NCBI GenBank assembly: GCA_021789895.1
Contig: JAJYIU010000002.1
Location: forward strand, 29,805-93,804
Source of the DNA: Acidobacteriota bacterium
GTDB lineage: Bacteria > Acidobacteriota > Terriglobia > Terriglobales > SCQP01
DNA length: 64,000 bases
Reading direction: 5' to 3'
Positions 1 through 8,743 of the stretch are shown here, piece by piece. The position numbers were made by a program, and so were the translations under genes. The notes below the pieces were generated by a model, which was given only the letters and a program-made list of their open reading frames with translations, was not told the DNA's origin and did not search any database. The stretch's first letter is position 1; every line of letters starts with the position of its first letter.

Positions 1-969
1 ACCTGCCGATGCTCGTCCGCGTCGCGCTCCCGGCCGGCGGCGGCGCTGCAGTTGCAAGTCAGCGCCCGGACACTCGAAGTCCGGGAGTTTGCCAGCGCCT
101 GGATCGCCCACTCGCAGCCGCTCGCCGGCGCCGTCCATTTCGTTTTAAAAAATGCGGCAGGCAAGATCGTCTGGCAATCCACGGCCGCCGCCGCCGCGCC
201 GCAAGCCGTCTTTGCCCTGCCCCATCCCGGCGTCTTTCGGCTCGAAGCGCAAACCGGCAGCCAGCGCTTCCATGCCGCGCTCGAAGCCCTCGCCCCGCCG
301 CCGCCCTGGTATGGCGGCGTGCTCCCGCTGCAGACCCGGGGATTGCCCGGCAGCGTGAGCGATTACCTGCGCGCCCACGGCTTCGAGGTCGCCACCGGCC
401 TGAGCGGCGCGCCGCCGCGCCTGATCGTGCTCGCCCGCACCGATCTGAGCTGGCAGCGCTACCTGCGCCTGTGGCAGGAAGTCGCGCAGGGCAGTAATTT
501 ATTGCTGCTTCACCCGCCCGCTCCCGCGGCCGCCCCCGCCTGGCCCTTGCGCGCTCAACTTGTCGCCTGGAATCCGGCCCGCTGCGATGCCGGCTTCTTT
601 TCAATCCCCACCCTGGACCACGCGCTAGATGCCCGCGCCCGCGCCGCTTTGCAGCGCCGGCTGCGCCCGCGCCAGGCCTACGACCTGCGCCGCCAGCCGG
701 AGATCCTGCCGCTCTCGCTCTCGGGACGCATGCTCGCCATCGGCCGCTATCATGCTCCGCGCCTCGGCTGCCGCCCCTTGTTCGCCTTTCGTTTCGGCCG
801 CGGCCTGGTCGTCGTCAGCAGCCTGCCGGTGCTGTCCCGTTTTGCCAATGCCTGGGATCGCCTCTATCTGATGAACCTGCTCAAGACCGCCGCGCGCAAA
901 CTACCCGGCCCCGCCGCCCCCGGCCTCGCCTATGTCCAGCGCGCGCGCCTGCGGAAGCTGGTGCGCTAG
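1..969 (+). CDS. C-terminal part of a secreted/glycoside-hydrolase-like protein (5' end outside window)
   Basis: Frame 1 is open from the first base, so the gene begins upstream; 322 codons are visible before the TAG at the end. The first ~85 residues look like a beta-sandwich (for example 'AGAVHFVLKNAAGKIVW'). An alanine/proline linker follows, then an alpha/beta segment of ~190 residues ending in 'FGRGLVVVSSLPVLSRFAN'. An Ig-like domain followed by a GATase1/ThuA-like domain is the kind of tail I associate with large glycoside hydrolases of the GH2 type, but no catalytic part is visible. The next gene is a sugar isomerase, which would fit carbohydrate use. Function remains a guess; the coding call itself is firm from codon bias and length. 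Confidence 0.55.
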   Translation, partial: TCRCSSASRSRPAAALQLQVSARTLEVREFASAWIAHSQPLAGAVHFVLKNAAGKIVWQSTAAAAAPQAVFALPHPGVFRLEAQTGSQRFHAALEALAPPPPWYGGVLPLQTRGLPGSVSDYLRAHGFEVATGLSGAPPRLIVLARTDLSWQRYLRLWQEVAQGSNLLLLHPPAPAAAPAWPLRAQLVAWNPARCDAGFFSIPTLDHALDARARAALQRRLRPRQAYDLRRQPEILPLSLSGRMLAIGRYHAPRLGCRPLFAFRFGRGLVVVSSLPVLSRFANAWDRLYLMNLLKTAARKLPGPAAPGLAYVQRARLRKLVR

Positions 970-1174
970 CGGACCATTTCCCCGCGCGGCGCCGGCCCCG
1001 GGCGGGCCCGCAGGCTACGCCCATCCGCTGAAAGCGTCAATTCCGTTCTCTCGGCCACGGCTGCCGATTTTAAGGCGCTTGCAAAACTGGCAGGCTTGCA
1101 ATGAGTTTGAGCCCTCGCGGATCAGGCCGGCCCCCGGCTGGCGCTAGCGGCTGGAAACCGGCGGCTTTTCCTGG

Positions 1175-1180
1175 CATAAT
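1175..1180 (+). promoter_or_regulatory. -10-like hexamer CATAAT 6 nt before GTG 1187 (leaderless-type start)
   Basis: CATAAT lies 6 nt upstream of the GTG start of the sugar isomerase, with a weak -35 (TGGAAA, 1152-1157) at 17 nt spacing. No Shine-Dalgarno is possible in the gap. The same octamer GGCATAAT, followed by GCGCGC and the start codon, recurs at the gene starting at 26460. Confidence 0.5.
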
Positions 1181-1186
1181 GCGCGC

Positions 1187-2026
1187 GTGAACTCCCTCGA
1201 TAAGCTGCTTAACTCGCTGCTGGCGCCGGCCGGCGCGCCGCATCTTTTCTCCGGCCCATACGGGCTCCAGCTCTACAGCCTGCGCCACCAGCTTCCCGGC
1301 CATGTCGCCGCCTGGCTGTCGCGCGTGCGCCGCATCGGCTACACCGAGATCGAAACCGCCGGGCTCGACAACCTCCCGCTCGCGGCCTTTCATCGCGCCG
1401 TTCGCGCCAGCGGACTGCGCTGCGCCGGCATGCACAACGCCTATGCGCGCTACCGCGATCATCTCGACGAGACCATCCACGAGGCAAAAACGCTGGGGGC
1501 GCGCTACCTGGTCTGCCCCGAGTTGCCGCAAAAAGGCACGCGCTTAGAGCTGAGCGACGTGCGCCGCGCCGCGGCCGATTTCAACCGCTGGGCGGCCGAG
1601 CTGCGCCGCCACCGCCTGCACTTTGCCTTTCACGCCGAGGTCAACGCCTTTACCCCCATCGCCGGCCGGCCGGGCTTCGACCACCTAGTCGCGCTCACCC
1701 ATCCCGGCGTGCTGCAGGAAATGGACGTATTCTGGGTCAAGCGCGGCGGCCAGGACCCGGTGACCTATCTCAAGCGCTACCCGCGCCGCTTCCGCCTGCT
1801 GCATTTGAAAGACATGCGCCGCGGCACGCCCACCGGCGCCCCTTTCAACGGCCCGACTTCCAACGAGGATTGCGTCCCGCTGGGCGAGGGCATCCTCGAC
1901 ATCAAAGGGATTCTGCGCGAATCCATGCGCATCGGCGTGCGGCACTACTTCGTTGAAGACGAAAGCCGCGAAGCGCCGCAGGGCATCGTCGCCAGCCTGA
2001 AGTACATGAAGACGGTGCGGCTATAA
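1187..2026 (+). CDS. Sugar phosphate isomerase/epimerase (xylose isomerase-like TIM barrel)
   Basis: The 279-residue product matches the AP-endonuclease-2/xylose-isomerase-like TIM-barrel family, which isomerises or epimerises sugars and keto acids with a divalent metal. Visible landmarks are the barrel start 'GLQLYSLRHQLP', the metal-ligand strands 'HAEVNAF' and 'EMDVFWVKRGG', 'LLHLKDMRRG' near residue 205, and 'HYFVEDE' near the C-terminus. Residues 1-20 may be a short unstructured leader. The start is GTG with no Shine-Dalgarno but a -10 element 6 nt before it. The substrate cannot be read from sequence. The partial carbohydrate-related gene upstream suggests sugar catabolism. Confidence 0.85.
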   Translation: MNSLDKLLNSLLAPAGAPHLFSGPYGLQLYSLRHQLPGHVAAWLSRVRRIGYTEIETAGLDNLPLAAFHRAVRASGLRCAGMHNAYARYRDHLDETIHEAKTLGARYLVCPELPQKGTRLELSDVRRAAADFNRWAAELRRHRLHFAFHAEVNAFTPIAGRPGFDHLVALTHPGVLQEMDVFWVKRGGQDPVTYLKRYPRRFRLLHLKDMRRGTPTGAPFNGPTSNEDCVPLGEGILDIKGILRESMRIGVRHYFVEDESREAPQGIVASLKYMKTVRL

Positions 2027-2053
2027 AAGAAGAAAAGGAGGTTGAGGACTCTC

Positions 2054-2544
2054 ATGCTGCTTTCCACTCAGCTGGTGCGCATGATCGAGGAACACTCCGA
2101 CGAGCTCACCCGCGCCGCGGTGGCCGATCTGCAAACCAACCCCAAAACCCCGTCCTACCATGCCCTCTCGCGCGCGGCCATCCACCAGCGCGTCTTCGAG
2201 GTCCATCCCAACCTGGGGCAGTGGCTGATGTCACACTTCAACGACCGCATCGAATCCCTGCACCAGCTCTTGCCCGCCAGCGCCGCGAAGAAATCGTGCC
2301 GCTGGTGGAAATCGCCTCTGCCTGCTTCCTGATCAAGTACCATCTGCGCGACTACATCGGCGCCGCCGGCTTGGAATACTCCGCCGTCGATCTCTACCAG
2401 GGACAGGAGCTGCAGCACCTGATCGGCAATTTCTTCGACAAATGCGTCTATTACACCGTCAAAGGCTCCGAAACCGGCCCGCGCGAAAACGTCCAGCCGA
2501 AACGCGAGCCTGAGCAGCCGAACTGGCACGCTTATCCGTGCTAG
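2054..2544 (+). pseudogene. RsbRD N-terminal-domain-like protein, split by a frameshift near 2270
   Basis: The first half (ATG 2054, after AAGGAGGT at 2035-2042) reads 'YHALSRAAIHQRVFEVHPNLGQW' minus its ends, and then runs out of frame. From 2272 the +1 frame continues the same fold with 'ARQRREEIVPLVEIASACFL', then 'LIGNFFDKCVYYTV'. Joined at the CTC-TT-GCC step (2267-2274) the two halves give one ~163-residue protein resembling the all-helical RsbRD_N (RsbT co-antagonist) domain used in stressosome and sensor-kinase proteins. A single missing base explains the break. It could be a real mutation or an assembly error. The conserved second half, with normal codon use to its stop, suggests recent damage or a sequencing error. 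Confidence 0.65.
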
Positions 2545-2549
2545 ACGAC

Positions 2550-2563
2550 CCGCCGCGCGGCGG
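2550..2563. repeat. 14-nt perfect palindrome CCGCCGCGCGGCGG
   Basis: Perfect self-complementary GC palindrome 5 nt after the stop of the RsbRD-like gene. There is no T-tract, so it is not a classical intrinsic terminator. Confidence 0.5.
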
Positions 2564-2646
2564 AAATTCTAAATCCAGGCTTCTGGCGCGCGCCGCAGCC
2601 GCTGGCCGCGATTCGCGTTATCCTGCGGTTCGCTCCTGAAGCGCGC

Positions 2647-2652
2647 TATGAT
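2647..2652 (+). promoter_or_regulatory. -10-like hexamer TATGAT 6 nt before ATG 2659 (leaderless-type start)
   Basis: TATGAT is 5/6 of the consensus and ends 6 nt before the ATG of the small gene. No ribosome-binding site fits between. Confidence 0.5.
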
Positions 2653-2658
2653 CTACGC

Positions 2659-2871
2659 ATGGCGGAGCGCTCGCCGGCCCAACGCGATATCCCGGTTAAA
2701 AAATTCTCTTCCTTGGCCGAGGCAGAAGCGGATGCCCGCCGGCAACGGCGGCAGATGTCCGCCGAAGACCGCTGGAAGTTAACCTGGAAATTGAGCGAGG
2801 AGCTTTACCGGCTGGCCGGGAAATACCCGCATGAACCCGGACTTCGTCGCATTCTTAAACGCATTCGTTAA
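2659..2871 (+). CDS. Small charged protein paired with a nucleotidyltransferase
   Basis: This 70-residue, strongly charged helical protein starts at an ATG directly behind a TATGAT hexamer. It overlaps the next gene by 41 bp in a different frame, so the two are surely co-transcribed and probably translationally coupled. Its middle reads 'RRQMSAEDRWKLTWKLSEEL', an amphipathic helix pair. I do not recognise a family with certainty. The arrangement (short acidic/basic helical protein, then a minimal nucleotidyltransferase) recalls toxin-antitoxin pairs such as AbiEi/AbiEii or MNT/HEPN, but there is no HEPN motif (RxxxxH) here. Function is unknown. Confidence 0.6.
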   Translation: MAERSPAQRDIPVKKFSSLAEAEADARRQRRQMSAEDRWKLTWKLSEELYRLAGKYPHEPGLRRILKRIR

Positions 2872-3265
2872 AGCCCAGGTGCGTTTTCTGATCGTCGGCG
2901 CCTATGCGTTGGCCTGCTATGGACACCCCCGCGCCACCGGCGATTTGGATATCTGGATTGAGCCTGAATTGGAAAATGCCCATCGGGTGATGCAGGCCTT
3001 AATCGAATTCGGCGCGCCGCTTGGAAACTTTACAGCGGCGGATTTCGCTTCCGCCGGCAGTATCTTTCAAATTGGAATCGCCCCAATCCGCATCGATCTA
3101 TTGACGGAAATCACCAGCATCGAATTTGCCGCCGCCTGGAACCATCGCACCGTACAAAAACTCGGCGGAATGGAAGTGCCATTGATCGGCCGTGAAGATT
3201 TGATTCAGAACAAAAAAATGCTTGGCCGCGCTAAAGACCTGGCCGATATTGAAGCTTTGGATTAA
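2831..3265 (+). CDS. Minimal nucleotidyltransferase (AbiEii/DUF6036-like)
   Basis: The 144-residue protein has the polymerase-beta-fold nucleotidyltransferase signature: 'FLIVGAYALACYG' as the G-helix, then 'HPRATGDLDIWI' carrying the DxD metal ligands. A third acidic position is likely in 'IRIDLLTEI' (~residue 90). The C-terminal 'NKKMLGRAKDLADIEALD' is typical of small antitoxin/toxin-type nucleotidyltransferases in which the helix follows the catalytic core. It overlaps the small gene upstream. Known relatives transfer nucleotides to tRNA or protein as part of toxin-antitoxin or abortive-infection modules, or act as aminoglycoside-type enzymes. The substrate is not deducible here. Confidence 0.75.
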   Translation: MNPDFVAFLNAFVKAQVRFLIVGAYALACYGHPRATGDLDIWIEPELENAHRVMQALIEFGAPLGNFTAADFASAGSIFQIGIAPIRIDLLTEITSIEFAAAWNHRTVQKLGGMEVPLIGREDLIQNKKMLGRAKDLADIEALD

Positions 3266-3273
3266 AGTCCGGC

Positions 3274-4419
3274 TCACGCCCACTGCATCTGGCCCAGCCG
3301 CGACGGGCGGCGCGCGCCGGTGACGCCGGGCAGATTGCCCGGCTCGCCGCACCAGGCGGCGTGCCCGAGCACCGCCATCAAGATCGCCTCCTTGGCGCCG
3401 GCGGGCAGACCAAACTCATCGGAACTGAGAAAGCGGCAGCCCGGGGCGGCGCGCTCGAGCCGGCGCATCAACTCGCGGTTGCGCACGCCGCCGCCGGAAG
3501 CGACGACTTCCCACGCGGCCAGGGGAGCTTTCCATTGCAGGCCGAGCGCGATGGTTTGCGCGGTCAATTCGGCGGCAGTGGCCATGGTAGCGGCGGGCGA
3601 GAGCCGCAGCCGCCGCGCCTCGGCCAGCAAAGCGGCCACGAACTCGCGCCCGTACTGCTCACGCCCGGCGCTTTTGGGCGGCGGGCGGCGGTAAAAACGG
3701 TCGCGCAGCAGTTGGGCCAGCAGACCGGGATGGGCCTCGCCCCGCGCCGCCAGCTTGCCGCCGCGGTCATAGCGGCGGCCGAGAAACTTTTCCGCCAGCG
3801 CGTCGAGCACCATGTTGCCGGGGCCGGTATCGAAGGCCACGACCGCTGCCGGTGAACAGCCGGCGGGCAGCAGGGTGAGATTGGCGATGCCACCGATATT
3901 GAGCGCGGCGCGCGGGCGGCGGGGCGAGCGCAGGCACAAGTAATCCAGAAAAGGCGCCAGCGGCGCGCCCTGCCCGCCGAGGGCCACGTCCAGGGCGCGA
4001 AAATTCGCCATCACCGGCACTTGCAACCGCGCCGCCATTGCCGCCGGCTCACCCAGTTGCCAGGTCGCGGCCAGCCGCTTGCCCAGGAAGGGTGAGGGAT
4101 GTCCCTGGTGATAGATCGTCTGGCCATGGCTGGCGACCAGATCGAGCGAGCGGGGTTCGAGGCCGGCGCGGCGGCAGGCGCACTCGACTGCCTCGGCAAA
4201 GCGCTCGCCCAGCCAGACATGCAGCCGCGCCAGTTCAGCGACGGAAATTGCCGCCGCGTTGGCCGCGCTCAGAATTTCCGCCCGCTCGCGCGCACTGTAC
4301 GGCCAGCTCTCGAACGCGACCAGCTTCAGGCGCCGTTCCCAGCCGCGCCCGCGAATCTCGACCAGCGCGACATCCACGCCGTCGCCCGAGGTGCCCGACA
4401 TGACGCCGGCAACCAGCAT
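3274..4419 (-). CDS. anmK: Anhydro-N-acetylmuramic acid kinase
   Basis: AnmK phosphorylates and opens 1,6-anhydro-MurNAc released during peptidoglycan turnover, giving MurNAc-6-phosphate for recycling in the cytoplasm. The N-terminal ATPase motif 'GVMSGTSGDGVDVAL' is diagnostic, followed by 'VASHGQTIYHQ' (catalytic Asp/His region), 'NIGGIANLTLLP' and 'FDTGPGNMVLDAL'. The 381-residue length from ATG 4419 matches the family. The open frame extends to a GTG at 4455 that would add 12 weak residues. Its stop lies 9 nt from the stop of the convergent nucleotidyltransferase gene. No partner MurQ gene is in the window. Confidence 0.93.
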   Translation of the reverse strand: MLVAGVMSGTSGDGVDVALVEIRGRGWERRLKLVAFESWPYSARERAEILSAANAAAISVAELARLHVWLGERFAEAVECACRRAGLEPRSLDLVASHGQTIYHQGHPSPFLGKRLAATWQLGEPAAMAARLQVPVMANFRALDVALGGQGAPLAPFLDYLCLRSPRRPRAALNIGGIANLTLLPAGCSPAAVVAFDTGPGNMVLDALAEKFLGRRYDRGGKLAARGEAHPGLLAQLLRDRFYRRPPPKSAGREQYGREFVAALLAEARRLRLSPAATMATAAELTAQTIALGLQWKAPLAAWEVVASGGGVRNRELMRRLERAAPGCRFLSSDEFGLPAGAKEAILMAVLGHAAWCGEPGNLPGVTGARRPSRLGQMQWA

Positions 4420-4543
4420 TTTCGGCTTCGGCAGTGGGGGCGTTGGGCTCACCATAACGGAACGATTGCATTACACGGAACTATTGCATGGAAACGCGTG
4501 CGCCGGACGCCGCAACACAAAAACCCGTTAAAAATTGGTTACA

Positions 4544-4630
4544 TTGCCGTCAGCCACTAGCTAAGCCGTTTACCATCATTGGTTTACGGCTGACGGCAAT
4601 TGTAAAATTGCCGTCAGCCTGCCGTCAGCC
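4544..4630 (+). repeat. Three-arm intergenic repeat, copy C (stem TTGCCGTCAG/CTGACGGCAA)
   Basis: Arm 1 TTGCCGTCAGCC (4544-4555), inverted arm 2 GGCTGACGGCAA (4588-4599), arm 3 TTGCCGTCAGCC (4608-4619), and a fourth partial arm TGCCGTCAGCC (4620-4630). Arm 2 can pair with arm 1 or arm 3. Spacing and loop (ATTGTAAAAT) match the copy at 27123-27196, but the stem has a different sequence. It lies between anmK and mutS, both on the minus strand. Confidence 0.75.
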
Positions 4631-4651
4631 GCGCCGACAGCGTCCGGGTTT

Positions 4652-7264
4652 TCACTCCTCCTCCAGCTCGCGCTTCAGCTCGGCCAATAAATTGAGCGCT
4701 TCAAGCGGCGTCAGCCGGTCGGGATCGAGCCCGCGCAGGCGCTCGACGATTTTGCGGCTGAGCGGGGTGAACAACTGCATCTGCGGGGCGGGCGCTTCCG
4801 CCGGGGCTTCCAGTTTTTCGCTCGCCTTGCGCTCCGATTGCTCGTGCTGGCGCAGCACCAAGCGCGCCCGCGCAATCACTTCCGGCGGCAGGCCGGCGAG
4901 CTTGGCGACTTCGATGCCATAGCTGCGGCTGGCTTCGCCCGGCTTAACCTGGCGCAGGAAGCTGATGCCGCCGCCGGTCTCGCTCACCGCCACGTGCAGG
5001 TTGCGCAGCCCGTCGAGATACTGGGCCAGGCCGGTCAGCTCGTGATAATGGGTGGCGAAGAGGGTTTTGGCGCCGACCCGGTCGTGCAGGTATTCGACCA
5101 CCGCCCAGGCCAGCGCCAGCCCGTCGTAGGTGGAGGTGCCGCGCCCGACCTCGTCGAGCAGCACCAGGCTGTCGCGGCCGGCGCTGTTGAGAATCGCCGC
5201 CGTCTCGGCCATTTCCACCATGAAGGTGGAGCGCCCGCGCGCCAGGTTGTCGCCCGCGCCAATGCGTGTAAAGATGCGGTCGAGCAGCGGCAGCCGGGCC
5301 TCCTCGGCGGCGACGAAGCAGCCCATCTGCGCCATGATCGCCGCCAGCGCCACCTGGCGCAGGTAGGTGCTCTTGCCCCCCATGTTGGGCCCGGTAAGCA
5401 GCAGGATGCGCTGCCGGGCGTCCATCCAGGTATCGTTGGGGACGAAGCGGGCGTCGGCCAGTTGCTCGATCACCGGGTGGCGGCCGCCGCGGATCGCCAG
5501 CACGCTTTCCCCCTCCTCCGCCGCCGCCAGCCGCGGCCGGCAATAATGGCGGGCGGCGGCAAGATGGGCGAAGTTGGCCAGCACGTCCAGCTCGGCCAGC
5601 GCGCGCGCGTTGCGCCGCACCTCGGGCGCGGCCAGCGCGGTGGCGGCGCGCAGCTCATGGAAGATGCGTTGCTCGAGCGCAGCGATTTTTTCTTCCGCGC
5701 CGAGGATTTTGCGCTCGTATTCTTTCAGCTCGGCGGTGGTGAAGCGTTCGGCGTTGACCAGCGTCTGCTTGCGCTCGTAGCCGGCGGGCACCAGCGCCAG
5801 GTTGGGCTTGGAAACCTCGATGTAGTAGCCGAAGACCTGGTTGTAGCGCAGCTTGAGCGAGGCGATGCCGGTGCGCTCGCGCTCGCGCTGTTCCATGCGG
5901 GCCAGCACCGAGCGCGCGTCCTGACGCAGCGCGCGCAGCTCGTCCAGCTCGGGGTCGAAGCCGGCGCGGATGGCGCTGCCGTCGCCCAACTGCGCCGGGG
6001 GAGCGTCGGCGAGGGTGCCGCCGATGCGGTCACGCAGCGGCTGCATTTCGCTCAATTCCGCGGCCAGCGCCAGCAGCCGGGCGGGCGGGGCGGCCTCGGC
6101 CGCCGCCGCCTTGACCGCCGGCAGGCGGTCGAGCGAATCCTTCAAGGCCAGCAGGTCGCGGGGTGAAGCGGTGCGCAGCGCCGCGCGGCTGAGCAGCCGC
6201 TCGAGGTCCTGGATGCCGTCGAGCGCACGCCGCAGCCGCTCCCGCCGCTCCCAGCCCGCGCGCAAGGAGTCCACCGCCTCCAGCCGCGCCTCGATTTCGT
6301 CGCGCCGGTTGGCGGGGCGCAGCAGCCATTGCCGCAGCAGCCGCTTGCCCATCGCGGTCAGCGTCTCGTCCATCACCGCGCGCAGCGTGGCGGCGTCGTC
6401 GCCGCCGAAGGCGGGCTCGTCGAGCTCGAGATTGCGCGCCGTCACCGCGTCCAGCACCAGCCCTTCCGTGCGCTCGTAATAGCCCAGCCGGTCCACGTGC
6501 TCGATCTGGCTGCGCTGGGTTTCCTTGGCATAGTGCACCAGCGCGCCCGCCGCCGCCGCCGCCAGCGGCTTGCCTTCCAGCCCGTAGCCCTCGAGCGCCA
6601 GCACGCCAAAATGCGCCTCCAGCTCGCGCCGCGCGCGCTCCGGCTCGAAAATCCAGGCGTCGAGCGGAGTGCGCGCCATGCCGGTCACCTGCGGCGGCGA
6701 CTGTTCAAACAGCGGGGCGACGCTCGAATGCAGCAGCTCGCGCGGCTTCCAATGTTCCAACTCTTCCGCCGCCCGCGCCTCGGCCTCGGGGCCGCTGAAC
6801 TCGGTGGCGCGAAATTCGCCGGTGGACAAATCGAGCAGCGCCAGCCCAATGCGTTCCTCCTGGCGCGCCAGCGCCGCCAGATATTGATTGATTCCCGCTG
6901 GAGCGCCGATCTGCGGCACCGCCGTGCCCGGCGTCACCACCCGCGTCACTTCCCGCCGCACCAGATGCTTGGCCGTGCGCGGATCCTCCATCTGGTCGCA
7001 GATGGCGACCTTGTAGCCTTTTTGGATCAGGCGGGCGATGTAGTTTTCGGCGGCGTGGTAGGGCACGCCGCACATCGGCACCGGCGCGCCGCGTTCCTTG
7101 TTGCGCGCGGTCAGCGTGATTTGCAGTTCCCGCGCCGCCAGCACCGCATCTTCGAAAAACAACTCGTAAAAATCGCCCAGGCGGAAAAACAGCAGCGCCC
7201 CGGGGTGGGCCTGCTTGATCGCATGGTATTGCCGCAGGAGCGGCGTGGCGGGAGTCTCAGGCAT
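4652..7264 (-). CDS. mutS: DNA mismatch repair ATPase MutS
   Basis: MutS binds mismatches and insertion/deletion loops and recruits MutL. From the ATG at 7264 the protein has 870 residues, the usual size. The N-terminal mismatch-reading motif is present as '[15 protein letters not shown]' (the Phe-x-Glu of 'FYE'), then the connector, lever and clamp regions. The ATPase follows with Walker A '[14 protein letters not shown]', '[14 protein letters not shown]', Walker B '[16 protein letters not shown]' and 'FATHYHELT'. The short C-terminal helix-turn-helix and tail end in '[14 protein letters not shown]'. The frame stays open upstream to 7399, but those 45 arginine-rich residues look non-coding. 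No mutL is nearby. Confidence 0.97.
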   Translation of the reverse strand: MPETPATPLLRQYHAIKQAHPGALLFFRLGDFYELFFEDAVLAARELQITLTARNKERGAPVPMCGVPYHAAENYIARLIQKGYKVAICDQMEDPRTAKHLVRREVTRVVTPGTAVPQIGAPAGINQYLAALARQEERIGLALLDLSTGEFRATEFSGPEAEARAAEELEHWKPRELLHSSVAPLFEQSPPQVTGMARTPLDAWIFEPERARRELEAHFGVLALEGYGLEGKPLAAAAAGALVHYAKETQRSQIEHVDRLGYYERTEGLVLDAVTARNLELDEPAFGGDDAATLRAVMDETLTAMGKRLLRQWLLRPANRRDEIEARLEAVDSLRAGWERRERLRRALDGIQDLERLLSRAALRTASPRDLLALKDSLDRLPAVKAAAAEAAPPARLLALAAELSEMQPLRDRIGGTLADAPPAQLGDGSAIRAGFDPELDELRALRQDARSVLARMEQRERERTGIASLKLRYNQVFGYYIEVSKPNLALVPAGYERKQTLVNAERFTTAELKEYERKILGAEEKIAALEQRIFHELRAATALAAPEVRRNARALAELDVLANFAHLAAARHYCRPRLAAAEEGESVLAIRGGRHPVIEQLADARFVPNDTWMDARQRILLLTGPNMGGKSTYLRQVALAAIMAQMGCFVAAEEARLPLLDRIFTRIGAGDNLARGRSTFMVEMAETAAILNSAGRDSLVLLDEVGRGTSTYDGLALAWAVVEYLHDRVGAKTLFATHYHELTGLAQYLDGLRNLHVAVSETGGGISFLRQVKPGEASRSYGIEVAKLAGLPPEVIARARLVLRQHEQSERKASEKLEAPAEAPAPQMQLFTPLSRKIVERLRGLDPDRLTPLEALNLLAELKRELEEE

Positions 7265-7463
7265 CGAGTCAACAATCCCGGCAATGGGTTTTGCTCTTGC
7301 ATTGTAAACCGCCGCCCCATGCCGCCGGCGCCGGGCCCGCCGCTGCCGCGCCGCAATTTCGGGCACTGCGTTCCATTTTCGGACACTCGCACATCCCATT
7401 CCGCCGGAAACCCTAATCGCTGCCGGCTTCGGGCAGCCGAATTCCGGGGGCGTGCCAATTGAT

Positions 7464-7469
7464 TAAAAT
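7464..7469 (+). promoter_or_regulatory. -10-like hexamer TAAAAT 7 nt before ATG 7477
   Basis: TAAAAT ends 7 nt before the start of the truncated permease gene. This is the same leaderless layout seen at other genes in the window, so the promoter of the relic appears preserved. Confidence 0.4.
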
Positions 7470-7476
7470 TGGCCTG

Positions 7477-7806
7477 ATGAACAGCCTTCTCCGCGATCCG
7501 CGCCACGGCCTGCGGGCGCTGGCCAAGTCGCCGGGCTTTGCGCTGGCCGGCGTGCTGACGCTGGCGTCCGGCATTGGCGCCAATACCGCCATCTTCATCG
7601 CGGCCGATGCCGTGATTCTGCACCCGCTGCCCTATCCGCATGCCGGCCGCCTGCTCGATTTCAGCCCGGCCGCCTTCCACCACGTGCTGCAGCCCAGCCT
7701 GCACAATTTCAAATTGGCGGTGCTGAATCCCGGCGTGCTCGCCTTCTCCGCCGCGGCCGCGATCGCCGGCGGAGAGCCCGTGGGCCGCCGTTATCAGTTG
7801 TCCTGA
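7477..7806 (+). pseudogene. N-terminal fragment of a MacB/ADOP-type ABC permease
   Basis: The first ~60 residues match the start of acidobacterial duplicated orphan permeases of the MacB/FtsX family: 'RDPRHGLRALAKSPGFALAG', then 'LASGIGANTAIF' and 'HPLPYPHAGRLLDF'. Intact members have ~800 residues with two FtsX domains. Here the similarity stops after the 'PYPH..RL' step and a short unrelated tail runs to a stop at 7806. The fragment keeps only the first transmembrane helix, so it is non-functional as a permease. It lies just upstream of tsaB, on the same strand, with 48 nt between. Confidence 0.75.
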
Positions 7807-7823
7807 GTTTCCTTCAACTGGCG

Positions 7824-7847
7824 GCTGATAGCTGAAAGCTGATAGCT
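7824..7847. repeat. Tandem 10-mer GCTGATAGCT separated by GAAA
   Basis: GCTGATAGCT occurs at 7824-7833 and 7838-7847 and is followed by TTTTTCTT, immediately before tsaB. The AGCT cores allow small alternative hairpins. The T-run could make it a weak terminator for the relic permease gene. Confidence 0.45.
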
Positions 7848-7854
7848 TTTTCTT

Positions 7855-8733
7855 ATGCGCCTGCTTGCGCTCGAAACCACCTCCGAGGCCGGCTCGGTCG
7901 CGCTGCTGGAAGGCGAGCGCCTGGCCGCGCTGCGCGCGCTCGAGCCCGAAGCCTATTCCATGCAACTGCTGCCCGCCGTCATCGCCCTGCTCGGCGAGCT
8001 TGGCTGGCAGGCGCATGCGCTGGACGCCGTCGCCGCTGCCGCCGGCCCGGGCTCGTTTACCGGCGTGCGCGTGGGCCTTTCCGCCGCCAAGGGTATAATC
8101 GAAGCCTGGCAGAAGCCGGCCTTGGCCGTCTCCACCCTGTCGGCGCTCGCCGCATCCCCCGCCGATGCGCCGGAAGCCGGCGCGCCCGCCGCGCTCGATT
8201 CCCCCGCCATCGCGCTGCTCGACGCCGCGCGCCAGGAAGTCTATTTCGGCATTTATCCCGCCGGACCGCTGGCGGCCGCGCTGGCCGGAACGCCCACTGC
8301 GGTGGATCGGGCGGCGGAAGCCGCATCCGCGCAAACCGCCGCGGCCCTGCAGGCGGGCGCCGCGCCCGTCGCCTACCTTCCCGGCGCTTCCCTGCCCGCC
8401 GACCCGGCCGCGATGGCAGCACCGCCGGCTGCAGAGGCTGCGATTGAAGGACTGGAGAGCCTGGCGCAATTCGCGCGCCGGCTCGAGACTCTGCCGCCCT
8501 GGCCGGTCTATCTGCTCGACCCCTGCCTGGGCGAGCGTCTGGGCCTCCCCGCCTGCCGGCTGCGCCCGCGCGCCGGACGGCTGGCGGCCGGCGTCGGCCG
8601 CCTGGCCGCGCCCCTGCTCGCCGCCGGACGCGCCGCCGGCGCGCTCGAACTCGATGCCCGCTACCTGCGCCGCTCCGACGCCGAGCTGATATCGCTGCCG
8701 CGCCTGCTGCAACGCGAAAAAACGGGGAGATGA
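7855..8733 (+). CDS. tsaB: tRNA threonylcarbamoyladenosine biosynthesis protein TsaB
   Basis: TsaB partners TsaD and TsaE in making t6A37 on ANN-decoding tRNAs. The N-terminal ASKHA fold is clear: 'LALETTSEAGSVALLE', the 'AYSMQLLPAV' region and 'AAAGPGSFTGVRVGLSAAKG', the family hallmark, near residues 60-80. At 292 residues it is ~60 longer than typical TsaB. The excess is alanine-rich linker around residues 130-210, in keeping with the high GC. Its TGA is 10 nt before the rimI ATG, reproducing the common tsaB-rimI pair. GGGGAGA at 8724-8730 serves the next gene. Confidence 0.9.
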   Translation: MRLLALETTSEAGSVALLEGERLAALRALEPEAYSMQLLPAVIALLGELGWQAHALDAVAAAAGPGSFTGVRVGLSAAKGIIEAWQKPALAVSTLSALAASPADAPEAGAPAALDSPAIALLDAARQEVYFGIYPAGPLAAALAGTPTAVDRAAEAASAQTAAALQAGAAPVAYLPGASLPADPAAMAAPPAAEAAIEGLESLAQFARRLETLPPWPVYLLDPCLGERLGLPACRLRPRAGRLAAGVGRLAAPLLAAGRAAGALELDARYLRRSDAELISLPRLLQREKTGR

Positions 8734-8743
8734 TTTGCCCCCC

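Noticed and set aside
4838..6166. 442-codon plus-strand frame inside mutS, and a 377-codon one at 6329-7462
   Set aside because: Antisense to conserved MutS domains; composition is that of a shadow frame.
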